Shown here one piece after another: positions 10,221 through 18,889 of a DNA stretch of 64,000 nucleotides. The stretch is from Nostocoides_A vanveenii. Lineage in GTDB: Bacteria; Actinomycetota; Actinomycetes; Actinomycetales; Dermatophilaceae. The translations under genes were made by a program, and so were the position numbers. Numbering within the stretch: the stretch's first letter is position 1; each line of letters starts with the position of its first letter. A model generated the notes under the pieces. It searched no databases. It saw nothing but the letters and a program-made list of their open reading frames with translations, and had not been told where the DNA came from. The stretch lies in contig NZ_BAAAPN010000045.1 of the NCBI RefSeq assembly GCF_039531165.1, positions 154,081 through 218,080 of the forward strand, read 5' to 3'.

Positions 10221-10985
10221 ATGGCGAAGAATCAGCCCGCCCCTCAGGACGCCGTCAGCGCGCGCCAGGCCAAGATCCAGCAGGCCACCAAAGGCACCCA
10301 CCGCGGCGGCCCCAACCCGCTGGTCATCGCGGGGGTGATTGCTCTGGTCGCCATCGTGGCCGTCGTTGGGTTCGTGGTGATCAACAACAAGAACGCCACC
10401 AAGGCCGCATCCGAAGGTGGGTCCGCGCTGCCCAAGGGTGTCAGCGCCATGGGGCAGCCGTTCGTGCGTGGCACGCCCAAAGCCGGCGCGCCCACGCTCG
10501 ACATCTACGAGGACTTCCAATGCCCCGGGTGCGGACAGTTCGAGCGCATCCTCGGTTCGACGGTCAAGGAGATGGCGACCTCGGGCGATGTCCAGGTCCG
10601 CTATCACGTGATGACCTTCTTGGACGACAACTTCCAGGGCAAGAACTCCAGCCGCGCGGCTAACGCCGCATTCTGCGCCGCCGACGACGGCAAGTTCGGC
10701 GAAATGCACGACCTGATCTATGCCAACCAGCCGACCCAGGAGGGCAAGGGCTGGACCGACGAGCAACTGACGACCTTCGCCGGCCAGGCCGGACTGACCG
10801 GGGCCGCCTTGGACGCCTGGACGACGTGCTATCAAAAGCAGGATCACAACCAGTACGTCGTCTCGATGCAGGACGCCACCAGCAAGGACGGCGTTACCAG
10901 CACCCCCACGGTCCGTCTCAACGGCAAGGACCTGACCCTGACCAATATGGACGCCGCCGCCTTCAAGAAGGCCGTGCTGGGCTGA
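10221..10985 (+). CDS. Membrane-anchored DsbA-like thiol oxidoreductase, copy 1
   Basis: A 254-residue protein with a cytoplasmic basic N-terminus, one transmembrane anchor (about residues 34-56) and an extracytoplasmic thioredoxin-fold domain of the DsbA/Thioredoxin_4 type. The active site is CPGC (Cys101, Cys104) in EDFQCPGCGQF, and the cis-proline loop is TSTPTV. It probably oxidises or isomerises exported protein thiols. I start at ATG 10221 (AGGAAG upstream); the frame is open further upstream but without family-like sequence. It is closely related to the next gene, a tandem duplication. Confidence 0.88.
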   Translation: MAKNQPAPQDAVSARQAKIQQATKGTHRGGPNPLVIAGVIALVAIVAVVGFVVINNKNATKAASEGGSALPKGVSAMGQPFVRGTPKAGAPTLDIYEDFQCPGCGQFERILGSTVKEMATSGDVQVRYHVMTFLDDNFQGKNSSRAANAAFCAADDGKFGEMHDLIYANQPTQEGKGWTDEQLTTFAGQAGLTGAALDAWTTCYQKQDHNQYVVSMQDATSKDGVTSTPTVRLNGKDLTLTNMDAAAFKKAVLG

Positions 10986-11018
10986 GCCCGGCTCCGACAC
11001 GACAAGGACGTAGAGCAG

Positions 11019-11795
11019 ATGGCCAAGCGCCCCAACGCGCCCAAAGATGTGACCACGCGTGCCGCGAAGGCGAGTGCTGCGCAGAAGGCGGCCACGAAGT
11101 CCGGTCCGAGCGCGGTGACCATCGGCGGCGTCATCGCGATCCTGACGATCATCGCGGTCGTCGCCTGGGTGATCATCGCCAACCAGAAGGCGACCAGTGA
11201 CGCTCGAGCCGGGGGCACCGCCATACCGGCCGGGGCGTCGGTCGATTCCGGCTATCGCGCGTTCGCCGATGTCACGCCCGCGGCCGGGGCCCCAGTCGTG
11301 GACCTCTTCGAGGACTTCCAGTGCCCGGTCTGCGGGCAACTCGAGGCCGCGGTCGGCAAGACCTTCGAGTCGCTCGCCCAGAGCGGCAAGATCACCCTGA
11401 ACTACCACGTGCTCAACTTCCTCGACGAGAAGTTCGGCGTGAAGTACTCCGTCCCGGTGGCCAACGGGGCCTTCTGCGCCGCTGACCAGGGCAAGTTCCA
11501 GGCCTTCCACGACGCCGCCTACGCGGGTCAGACCGAAGAAGCCAAGAGCATCCCGACCGAGACTCTGGACAACTTCGCCACGATGGCCAGCCTGACCGGC
11601 GAGGCCCTGCGCACCTGGCAGACCTGTGTCAAGGCCGAGAAGTACTCCTACTACGTCGGCAAGGTGACCGACGCCGCCGTGCAGGCCAAGGTCAGCGGCA
11701 CACCCACGGTCAAGATCAACGGCACCGAGGTATCGCTGAAGGATGTCGCCACGCCGGACGGCCTGACCAAGGCAGTCGAGGCGGCTACCAAGTAG
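11019..11795 (+). CDS. Membrane-anchored DsbA-like thiol oxidoreductase, copy 2
   Basis: A 258-residue paralogue of the preceding gene, 33 nt downstream. It has a Lys/Ala-rich N-terminus, a transmembrane anchor (about residues 29-51) and a thioredoxin-fold domain with CPVC (Cys102, Cys105) in EDFQCPVCGQL and cis-proline loop SGTPTV. The differing dipeptide inside the CxxC motif (PG versus PV) suggests different redox potentials, so the pair may be division of labour rather than redundancy. The start ATG is supported by the preceding gene end and a GGACG stretch about 10 nt upstream. Confidence 0.88.
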   Translation: MAKRPNAPKDVTTRAAKASAAQKAATKSGPSAVTIGGVIAILTIIAVVAWVIIANQKATSDARAGGTAIPAGASVDSGYRAFADVTPAAGAPVVDLFEDFQCPVCGQLEAAVGKTFESLAQSGKITLNYHVLNFLDEKFGVKYSVPVANGAFCAADQGKFQAFHDAAYAGQTEEAKSIPTETLDNFATMASLTGEALRTWQTCVKAEKYSYYVGKVTDAAVQAKVSGTPTVKINGTEVSLKDVATPDGLTKAVEAATK

Positions 11796-11816
11796 CCGGG
11801 CACGTATCGTGACCTC

Positions 11817-12692
11817 GTGCTGACCTACATTCCGAGCCCCACGGTCGGTGCCCTGCACCTCGGCCCGCTGGCGATCCGCTGCTACGCCTTGTGCATCCTC
11901 GCGGGCATCGTGGTCGCCGTCTGGCTGACGCAGCGGCGGCTCGAGGCCAAAGGCGGGCCCGAGGGCGCGGCCCTGGACATCGCGACCTGGGCGGTGCCCT
12001 TCGGCATCGTCGGCGGCCGGCTCTACCACGTCATCACCAGCCCGCAGGCCTACTTCGGCAAGGACGGGCACCCGATCGACGCCCTGAAGATCTGGCACGG
12101 CGGTCTCGGCATCTGGGGGGCCATCGCGCTCGGCGCCGTCGGCGCCTGGATCGGCTGCCGGCGAGCGGGCGTGCGACTGGCCGTTTTGGCCGATGCCGCG
12201 GCTCCCGGCGTCGCCCTGGCCGAAGCCCTCGGCCGGTGGGGCAATTGGTTCAACAACGAGGTCTACGGCTCGGCCACCGACCTGCCGTGGGGCCTGCAGA
12301 TCCACGAGTGGGACACCCTCGCCGGCCGAGCGGTCACCGACGCCAAAGGCAATGCGATCGTGCTCGGCACCTTCCACCCGACCTTTCTCTATGAGTCGAT
12401 CTGGTGCGTATTGCTGGCCATCGCCCTGCTCTGGCTCGACCGGCGCCGGCAGTTCGCGCCGGGCCAGCTCTTCGGGCTGCTTCTCATGGGCTACACGATC
12501 GAGCGGCTCATCGTGGAGAAGATGCGCACCGACCCGGCGAACGTCATCCTCGGCCAGCGGCTCAATGTCTGGACCTCGATCCTCGTCTTCCTCCTCGGTC
12601 TCGCGCTCTACCTAGCCGCGGCCCGGCGGGCACGATCCGGCAACACTGAGGCGGCGATCTCACATAATGAGAAATCGGCGACCACATCGTAG
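11817..12692 (+). CDS. lgt: Prolipoprotein diacylglyceryl transferase
   Basis: A 291-residue polytopic membrane enzyme that transfers diacylglycerol from phosphatidylglycerol to the lipobox cysteine of prolipoproteins. The Lgt signature GRWGNWFNNEVYG (from about residue 138) and the LGPLAIRCYAL N-terminal helix are clear. The start is GTG 11817; TATCGT at 11805-11810 lies 6 nt before it, suggesting a leaderless transcript in addition to any readthrough from the redox genes. In M. tuberculosis lgt also follows trpA directly; here the redox trio lies between. Confidence 0.95.
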   Translation: MLTYIPSPTVGALHLGPLAIRCYALCILAGIVVAVWLTQRRLEAKGGPEGAALDIATWAVPFGIVGGRLYHVITSPQAYFGKDGHPIDALKIWHGGLGIWGAIALGAVGAWIGCRRAGVRLAVLADAAAPGVALAEALGRWGNWFNNEVYGSATDLPWGLQIHEWDTLAGRAVTDAKGNAIVLGTFHPTFLYESIWCVLLAIALLWLDRRRQFAPGQLFGLLLMGYTIERLIVEKMRTDPANVILGQRLNVWTSILVFLLGLALYLAAARRARSGNTEAAISHNEKSATTS

Positions 12693-12802
12693 GACGGCGC
12701 CTGCTATTCTCGGCCCCAGCGTGGCCAGAGCCGTCCACCCGGCCGCCGGGTCGCGGGACCCGGCGGCACCCATACGATTCACGGATAGGACGGTGACGGT
12801 CG

Positions 12803-15800
12803 ATGACGTCCGCCCTTTTCAGCACCCAGCCCGAGAACACCGGGCTCTACCGGCGCGAGTTCGAGCACGACGCTTGTGGCGTGGCCATGGTCGCCACGCT
12901 GCGCGGCCACGCGGGACACGACATCGTCGAGGCCGGCTTGACGGCGTTGACCAATCTCGATCACCGCGGCGCCACCGGCGCCGATCCGCTGGTCGGTGAC
13001 GGGGCGGGCATCCTGACCCAGGTCCCGGATGCCTTCCTCCGCGCGGTCACCGGCTTCGTGCTGCCGCCCGCCGGGTCGTATGCCGTCGGGTCGGCCTTCC
13101 TGCCCGCCGACGCCGATGCGCGCGCCACGACGGTCGCCCGCATCGAGGACCTCGCCGAGGAGGAGGGCCTGGAGGTCATCGGCTGGCGCGATGTCCCTGT
13201 CGTCCCCGAGCTCGTCGGGCAATCGGCGCGCGACTGTATGCCGCATTTCGCCCAGCTCTTCGTCACCGCCTCCGACGGCGCCGTCCGGGGCATCCACCTC
13301 GACCGCCGGGCCTACTGCCTGCGCAAGCGCGCCGAGCGCGAGCTCGACGTCTATTTCGCCTCGCTGTCCGCGCGTACCGTGGTCTACAAGGGGATGCTCA
13401 CCACCGGCCAGCTCGAACCCTTCTTCCCCGACCTGTCCGACGACCGCTTCGTCAGCGAACTCGCGCTGGTCCACTCGCGCTTCTCCACCAACACCTTCCC
13501 GAGCTGGCCGCTCAGTCACCCCTACCGGTTGATCGCCCACAACGGCGAGATCAACACTGTCAAGGGCAACCGCAACTGGATGGCGGCGCGCGAGTCGCTG
13601 CTCGCCTCCGACCTGATCCCCGGCGACCTGAGCCGCCTCTCGCCGATCTGCCCACCCGATGGCTCGGACTCGGCGTCCTTCGATGAAGTCCTCGAGTTGC
13701 TCCACCTCGGCGGCCGCCCGCTGCCCCATGCGGTGCTGATGATGATCCCGGAGGCCTGGGAGAACCACGAGGAGATGGACCCGGATCGCCGGGCCTTCTA
13801 CGAGTTCCACTCGCTGACCATGGAGCCCTGGGACGGCCCGGCCTGCGTGACCTTCACCGACGGCACGCTCATCGGGGCGGTCCTGGACCGCAACGGCCTG
13901 CGCCCCGGCCGCTTCTGGGTCACGGACGAGGGCCTGGTCGTCCTCGCCTCCGAGGCCGGCGTCCTCGACATCGCCCCCGAGAAGATCCTGCGCAAGGGCC
14001 GCCTCCAGCCGGGACGGATGTTCCTCGTCGACACCGCGCAGGGGCGGATCATCGAGGACGAGGAGATCAAGTCCCAGCTCGCCACCCAGTTGCCGTATGC
14101 CGATTGGCTGCACGCCGGGCTGCTGCACCTGAGCGATCTGCCCGAACGCGAGCACATCGTGCACACGGCCAAGTCGGTCGCGCGGCGTCAGCAGACCTTC
14201 GGCTACACCCAGGAGGAGCTGCGGATCATCCTGGCCCCGATGGCACGCAGCGGCTACGAGGCGCTCGGCTCGATGGGCACCGACACTCCGATCGCGGTCC
14301 TATCCAGCAAGCCACGGCTACTTTTCGACTACTTCACCCAGCAGTTCGCCCAGGTCACCAACCCGCCGCTGGACGCCATCCGCGAGGAACTGGTCACCTC
14401 GCTGGGCACCTCGGTCGGGCCGGAGGGCAACCTGCTCACCGCAACTCCGGCGCACGCCCGCCAGTTGGTCCTGGACTTCCCGGTGATCGACAATGACGAG
14501 CTCGCCAAGATCGTGCGTATCAACGCCGACGGCAACCTGCCCGGTTATGCGACCGCCGTCATCAAGGGCCTGTATGACGTGACCGGCGGCGCCGCGGCCC
14601 TCCAGGCGCGCCTGACCGAGATCTTCGCTGAGGTCTCCGCGGCCATCGAACTCGGTGCCCGGTTCGTCGTCTTGTCCGACCGCGACAGCAACCGCGATCT
14701 GGCGCCTATTCCGTCGCTGCTCTTGTGCTCCGCCGTTCATCACCACCTGATCCGGGAGAAGACTCGCACCCAGGTCGGCCTGATCATCGAGGCCGGGGAT
14801 GTGCGCGAGGTCCACCACGTCGCCCTGCTCGTCGGCTATGGCGCGGCGGCCGTCAACCCCTATCTGGCCATGGAGACCGTCGAGGACCTGGTCCGCTCCG
14901 GCGTGCTGACGGGCGTCACGGGGGAGCAGTCCGTCAAGAACCTCATCAAGGCGCTCGGCAAGGGCGTGCTGAAGGTGATGTCCAAGATGGGCATCAGCAC
15001 CGTCGCCTCCTATCGCGGCGCCCAGGTCTTCGAGGCGATCGGCCTGTCGCAGGAGCTGGTCGACACCTACTTCACCGGCACCGTCTCCCAGCTCGGTGGC
15101 GTCGGCCTGGACGCCATCGCCGCCGAGAGCGCGGCGCGGCACGCCGCGGCCTACCCGCCCGAAGGTGTGCGCCTGCCGCACCGCGTCCTGGAGGTCGGCG
15201 GCGAATACCAATGGCGCCGCGAGGGCGAGCCGCACCTCTTCGACCCTGAGACGGTCTTCAAGCTCCAGCACGCCACGCGACAGCGGCGCTACGACATCTT
15301 CAAGCAGTACACCGCACGCATCGACGACCAGTCCGAGCGACTGATGACCTTGCGCGGCCTGTTCTCCCTCGGCGGCGACCAGTCACGACCGGCTGTCCCG
15401 ATCGATGAGGTCGAGGCCGCCAGCGAGATCGTCAAGCGATTCAACACCGGCGCGATGAGCTACGGCTCGATCAGCCTCGAGGCGCACCAGACCCTCGCCA
15501 TCGCGATGAACCGCCTCGGCGGCCGCTCCAACACCGGTGAGGGCGGCGAAGATCTCGACCGGCTACTCGACCCCGAGCGCCGCTCGGCGATCAAGCAGGT
15601 CGCGTCGGGACGGTTCGGTGTCACATCGGCCTATCTGACCCACGCCGACGACATCCAGATCAAGATGGCCCAGGGCGCAAAGCCCGGCGAAGGTGGCCAG
15701 TTGCCCGGCCACAAGGTCTACCCCTGGGTGGCCAAGACCCGGCACTCCACCCCGGGCGTCGGCCTGATCAGCCCGCCGCCACACCACGACATCTACTCCA

Positions 15801-17347
15801 TCGAGGATCTCGCCCAGCTGATCCACGACCTCAAGAACGCCAATCCCAAGGCGCGCATCCACGTCAAACTGGTCGCCGAAGTCGGCGTCGGCACGGTTGC
15901 GGCCGGGGTGTCGAAGGCGCACTCGGATGTCGTGCTCATCTCCGGCCATGACGGCGGGACCGGCGCCTCGCCGTTGACCTCACTCAAGCACGCGGGTGGA
16001 CCCTGGGAACTCGGCTTGGCTGAGACCCAACAGACCCTGGTGCTCAACGGGCTGCGCGACCGGATCGTCGTGCAGGTCGACGGCCAACTCAAGACCGGAC
16101 GCGATGTCGTCATCGCGGCCCTGCTGGGAGCCGAGGAGTTCGGCTTCGCGACGGCCCCGTTGGTCGTCAGCGGCTGCGTGATGATGCGCGTGTGTCACCT
16201 CGACACCTGCCCGGTCGGCATCGCGACGCAGAATCCCGAGTTGCGCGCCCGGTTCTCCGGCAAGCCGGAGTTCGTCGAGACCTTCTTCGAATACATCGCC
16301 GAAGAGGTCCGCGAGCACCTCGCCGCCCTCGGGTTCCGCTCGATCGCCGAAGCCATCGGCCACATCGAGGCCATCGACACTAGCGCAGCCGTCGCGCACT
16401 GGAAGGCCAGCGGACTCGACCTCGCCCCGATCCTCACCGACGCTCCACCGGCCGACGGTGGAACGCGTTATCAGAGCATCAGCCAGGATCACGGCCTGGA
16501 GAAGGCCCTCGATCACCAGTTGATCGCCTTGGCACGCCCCGCGCTCGATGACGGGGAAACGGCATACGGCGAACTGGCCGTGCGCAATGTCAACCGGACC
16601 GTGGGCACGATGCTCGGCCACGAGGTGACGACCCGGAATGTCGGCGGGCTGCCGGACGGCAGCATCGATCTGACACTGACCGGGTCAGCAGGGCAGTCGT
16701 TCGGTGCCTTCTTGCCGGCCGGGGTGACCCTTCGGCTGATCGGCGACGCCAACGACTATGTCGGCAAGGGCCTCTCCGGCGGACGGGTCATCGTGCGCCC
16801 GCACCCGGGTTCCGTTTTCGTTGCCGAGGAGAATGTGATCGCTGGCAATGTCATCGGTTACGGCGCGACCCTTGGGCAGATCTTCTTGCGCGGGACCGTC
16901 GGCGAGCGCTTCTGCGTCCGCAACTCCGGCGCCACCGCCGTGGTCGAAGGGGTCGGCGATCACGGGTGCGAGTACATGACCGGTGGCACAGTGCTCATCC
17001 TCGGGCGGATCGGGCGCAACTTCGCGGCCGGTATGAGCGGCGGGTATGCCTATGTGCTCGACTTGCCCACCCACCGGGTCAACCGGGAGATGGTCGATAT
17101 CCTGCCCCTGTCCGACTCGCATGCCGAGGTCGTGGAGAGTTTGCTGGGCCAGCACCTCGAGGCCACCGGCTCTCGGGTCGCTGCCGACCTGCTCGGCGAT
17201 TGGGCCAGTGCACGAGAACGCTTCTCGCTGGTCCTGCCGCGCGACTACGAACGCGTAATGACGGTCCGCGCAGCCGCGCAGGCCGAAGGCCTCGACCCGG
17301 AGGGCGAGGTCGTCTGGGACCGAATCATGGAGGCCTCCCGTGGCTGA
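12803..17347 (+). CDS. gltB: Glutamate synthase large subunit
   Basis: A 1514-residue NADPH-type GOGAT alpha subunit that makes glutamate from glutamine and 2-oxoglutarate. A 24-residue propeptide precedes the nucleophile Cys25 in HDACGVAM, which should become the N-terminus after processing. The FMN-binding synthase domain carries GGRSNTGEGGED and KPGEGGQLPG, and the 3Fe-4S ligands Cys1125, Cys1131 and Cys1136 lie in CVMMRVCHLDTCP. The C-terminal beta-helix (GXGXG repeats) follows. A -10 like TATTCT is near 12703-12708 in the 110-nt gap after lgt. The 3' end overlaps gltD by 8 bp. Confidence 0.97.
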   Translation: MTSALFSTQPENTGLYRREFEHDACGVAMVATLRGHAGHDIVEAGLTALTNLDHRGATGADPLVGDGAGILTQVPDAFLRAVTGFVLPPAGSYAVGSAFLPADADARATTVARIEDLAEEEGLEVIGWRDVPVVPELVGQSARDCMPHFAQLFVTASDGAVRGIHLDRRAYCLRKRAERELDVYFASLSARTVVYKGMLTTGQLEPFFPDLSDDRFVSELALVHSRFSTNTFPSWPLSHPYRLIAHNGEINTVKGNRNWMAARESLLASDLIPGDLSRLSPICPPDGSDSASFDEVLELLHLGGRPLPHAVLMMIPEAWENHEEMDPDRRAFYEFHSLTMEPWDGPACVTFTDGTLIGAVLDRNGLRPGRFWVTDEGLVVLASEAGVLDIAPEKILRKGRLQPGRMFLVDTAQGRIIEDEEIKSQLATQLPYADWLHAGLLHLSDLPEREHIVHTAKSVARRQQTFGYTQEELRIILAPMARSGYEALGSMGTDTPIAVLSSKPRLLFDYFTQQFAQVTNPPLDAIREELVTSLGTSVGPEGNLLTATPAHARQLVLDFPVIDNDELAKIVRINADGNLPGYATAVIKGLYDVTGGAAALQARLTEIFAEVSAAIELGARFVVLSDRDSNRDLAPIPSLLLCSAVHHHLIREKTRTQVGLIIEAGDVREVHHVALLVGYGAAAVNPYLAMETVEDLVRSGVLTGVTGEQSVKNLIKALGKGVLKVMSKMGISTVASYRGAQVFEAIGLSQELVDTYFTGTVSQLGGVGLDAIAAESAARHAAAYPPEGVRLPHRVLEVGGEYQWRREGEPHLFDPETVFKLQHATRQRRYDIFKQYTARIDDQSERLMTLRGLFSLGGDQSRPAVPIDEVEAASEIVKRFNTGAMSYGSISLEAHQTLAIAMNRLGGRSNTGEGGEDLDRLLDPERRSAIKQVASGRFGVTSAYLTHADDIQIKMAQGAKPGEGGQLPGHKVYPWVAKTRHSTPGVGLISPPPHHDIYSIEDLAQLIHDLKNANPKARIHVKLVAEVGVGTVAAGVSKAHSDVVLISGHDGGTGASPLTSLKHAGGPWELGLAETQQTLVLNGLRDRIVVQVDGQLKTGRDVVIAALLGAEEFGFATAPLVVSGCVMMRVCHLDTCPVGIATQNPELRARFSGKPEFVETFFEYIAEEVREHLAALGFRSIAEAIGHIEAIDTSAAVAHWKASGLDLAPILTDAPPADGGTRYQSISQDHGLEKALDHQLIALARPALDDGETAYGELAVRNVNRTVGTMLGHEVTTRNVGGLPDGSIDLTLTGSAGQSFGAFLPAGVTLRLIGDANDYVGKGLSGGRVIVRPHPGSVFVAEENVIAGNVIGYGATLGQIFLRGTVGERFCVRNSGATAVVEGVGDHGCEYMTGGTVLILGRIGRNFAAGMSGGYAYVLDLPTHRVNREMVDILPLSDSHAEVVESLLGQHLEATGSRVAADLLGDWASARERFSLVLPRDYERVMTVRAAAQAEGLDPEGEVVWDRIMEASRG

Positions 17348-18800
17348 CCCGACAGGATTCTTGACCACCCGCGAGCGGGCCCTGCCCGCCCGTCGGCCCG
17401 TCCCGGTCCGGATCATGGACTGGAAAGAGGTCTACGAGGCCCAGGATGTCGCCGAGTTGCGCCAGCAGGCCGGCCGGTGCATGGACTGTGGCATCCCCTT
17501 CTGCCACGCCGGGTGCCCCCTGGGCAACCTGATCCCGGAGTGGAACGATCTGGCGTGGCGAGGGGACTGGCGCGATGCCATCGAACGGCTGCACGCGACC
17601 AACAACTTCCCGGAGTTCACCGGCCGTCTGTGCCCCGCGCCCTGCGAGACCGCCTGCGTGCTCGGCATCAACCAGCCGGCGGTGACGATCAAGCAGATCG
17701 AGGTCACCACGATCGAGCGGGCCTTCGCGGCGGGCGGGGTCGTTCCGCAACCGCCGGAGCGGCTCTCCGGCAAGACGGTCGCCGTCGTCGGCTCAGGCCC
17801 GGCGGGCCTGGCCGCTGCACAGCAACTGACGCGGGCCGGGCATACGGTCGCGGTCTACGAGCGGGCCGACAAGCCCGGCGGTCTGCTGCGCTATGGCATC
17901 CCCGAGTTCAAGATGGAGAAGTCGATCGTCGATCGACGGATCGCCCAGATGGAGGCCGAGGGCACCCGCTTCCGCAATGGTGTCGACGTCGGCGGCACGG
18001 TCACCGGGCAGCAGTTGCGCGACCGATACGACGCCGTCGTGTTGGCCATCGGGGCCACCGTTCCCCGAGACCTGCCCGTGCCCGGCCGGGACGTGAGTGG
18101 GGTGCTCCAGGCGATGGATTACCTGCCGCCGGCCAACCGGGTGGCGCTCGGCGAGCGGGTGGAGAACCAGGTCACGGCGACCGGCAAGGACGTCATCGTC
18201 ATCGGTGGTGGCGACACCGGTGCCGACTGCATCGGCACCGCGCACCGCCAAGGGGCCCGGTCGGTCACCAGCCTGGAGATCATGCCCCAGCCCGGAGCCG
18301 ACCGGCCGGCCAACCAGCCGTGGCCGACCTACCCGATGATCTACCGCGTCGCCAGCGCGCACGAGGAGGGTGGCGACCGGCTCTACGCGATATCCACCCA
18401 GGAAGTGCTCGCCGATGACGCCGGCCGGCTCAGTGGCCTGCGCGTGAGCGAGGTGCGGATGGGGGAGCGCGGCTTCGAGCCGGTGGAGGGCAGCGAGCGC
18501 CTGCTGCCGGCCCAGTTGGTCTTGCTCGCCATGGGCTTCCTCGGACCCGAGCCGGACGGCGTCGTCGCCCAACTCGGCGTCGACCTGGACGGGCGCGGCA
18601 CTATCCTGCGGGACGCGGACTACATGACCAGCGTGCCGGGCGTCTTCGTCGCCGGCGATGCCGGCCGTGGACAGTCGCTGATCGTCTGGGCGATCGCCGA
18701 AGGCCGCTCTGCCGCTCGGGGCGTGGACGCCTATCTGATGGGTTCCTCGCAACTACCCCGGCCGATCAACCCCACGGACCGCCCACTCGCGGTCGGCTAA
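17340..18800 (+). CDS. gltD: Glutamate synthase small subunit
   Basis: A 486-residue FAD/NADPH oxidoreductase that feeds electrons to GltB through two 4Fe-4S clusters. N-terminal cluster cysteines include Cys47, Cys50, Cys55 and Cys59 in CMDCGIPFCHAGCP, with further ones in LCPAPCETAC. The FAD dinucleotide motif is VVGSGPAGLAAAQ and the NADPH motif is IGGGDTGADC. The GTG start at 17340 lies inside the last codons of gltB, so the subunits are coupled. A hairpin terminator follows 9 nt after the stop. Confidence 0.96.
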   Translation: MADPTGFLTTRERALPARRPVPVRIMDWKEVYEAQDVAELRQQAGRCMDCGIPFCHAGCPLGNLIPEWNDLAWRGDWRDAIERLHATNNFPEFTGRLCPAPCETACVLGINQPAVTIKQIEVTTIERAFAAGGVVPQPPERLSGKTVAVVGSGPAGLAAAQQLTRAGHTVAVYERADKPGGLLRYGIPEFKMEKSIVDRRIAQMEAEGTRFRNGVDVGGTVTGQQLRDRYDAVVLAIGATVPRDLPVPGRDVSGVLQAMDYLPPANRVALGERVENQVTATGKDVIVIGGGDTGADCIGTAHRQGARSVTSLEIMPQPGADRPANQPWPTYPMIYRVASAHEEGGDRLYAISTQEVLADDAGRLSGLRVSEVRMGERGFEPVEGSERLLPAQLVLLAMGFLGPEPDGVVAQLGVDLDGRGTILRDADYMTSVPGVFVAGDAGRGQSLIVWAIAEGRSAARGVDAYLMGSSQLPRPINPTDRPLAVG

Positions 18801-18808
18801 CAGCGGCC

Positions 18809-18840
18809 GGCGCGCCCGTCACGAGAAAGTCGGGCGCGCC
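18809..18840 (+). terminator. Hairpin terminator after gltD
   Basis: A perfect 10-bp inverted repeat, GGCGCGCCCG and its complement, with a 12-nt loop, starting 9 nt after the gltD stop. There is no T tract, which is usual for actinobacterial terminators. It separates gltBD from the pyk promoter. Confidence 0.75.
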
Positions 18841-18876
18841 GTGGGTGACCGGTGGGAGTGAAAGCGCTTACATCGG

Positions 18877-18882
18877 TAGCAT
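18877..18882 (+). promoter_or_regulatory. -10 element of pyk (leaderless)
   Basis: TAGCAT fits the actinobacterial TANNNT -10 hexamer and lies exactly 7 nt before the pyk ATG, so transcription should begin at or next to the start codon. No Shine-Dalgarno sequence is present. Confidence 0.55.
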
Positions 18883-18889
18883 GGTGCCC

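Noticed and set aside
10215..12377. A 720-codon open frame antisense to the DsbA-like and lgt genes
   Set aside because: It spans three unrelated well-supported genes and shows no recognisable family.
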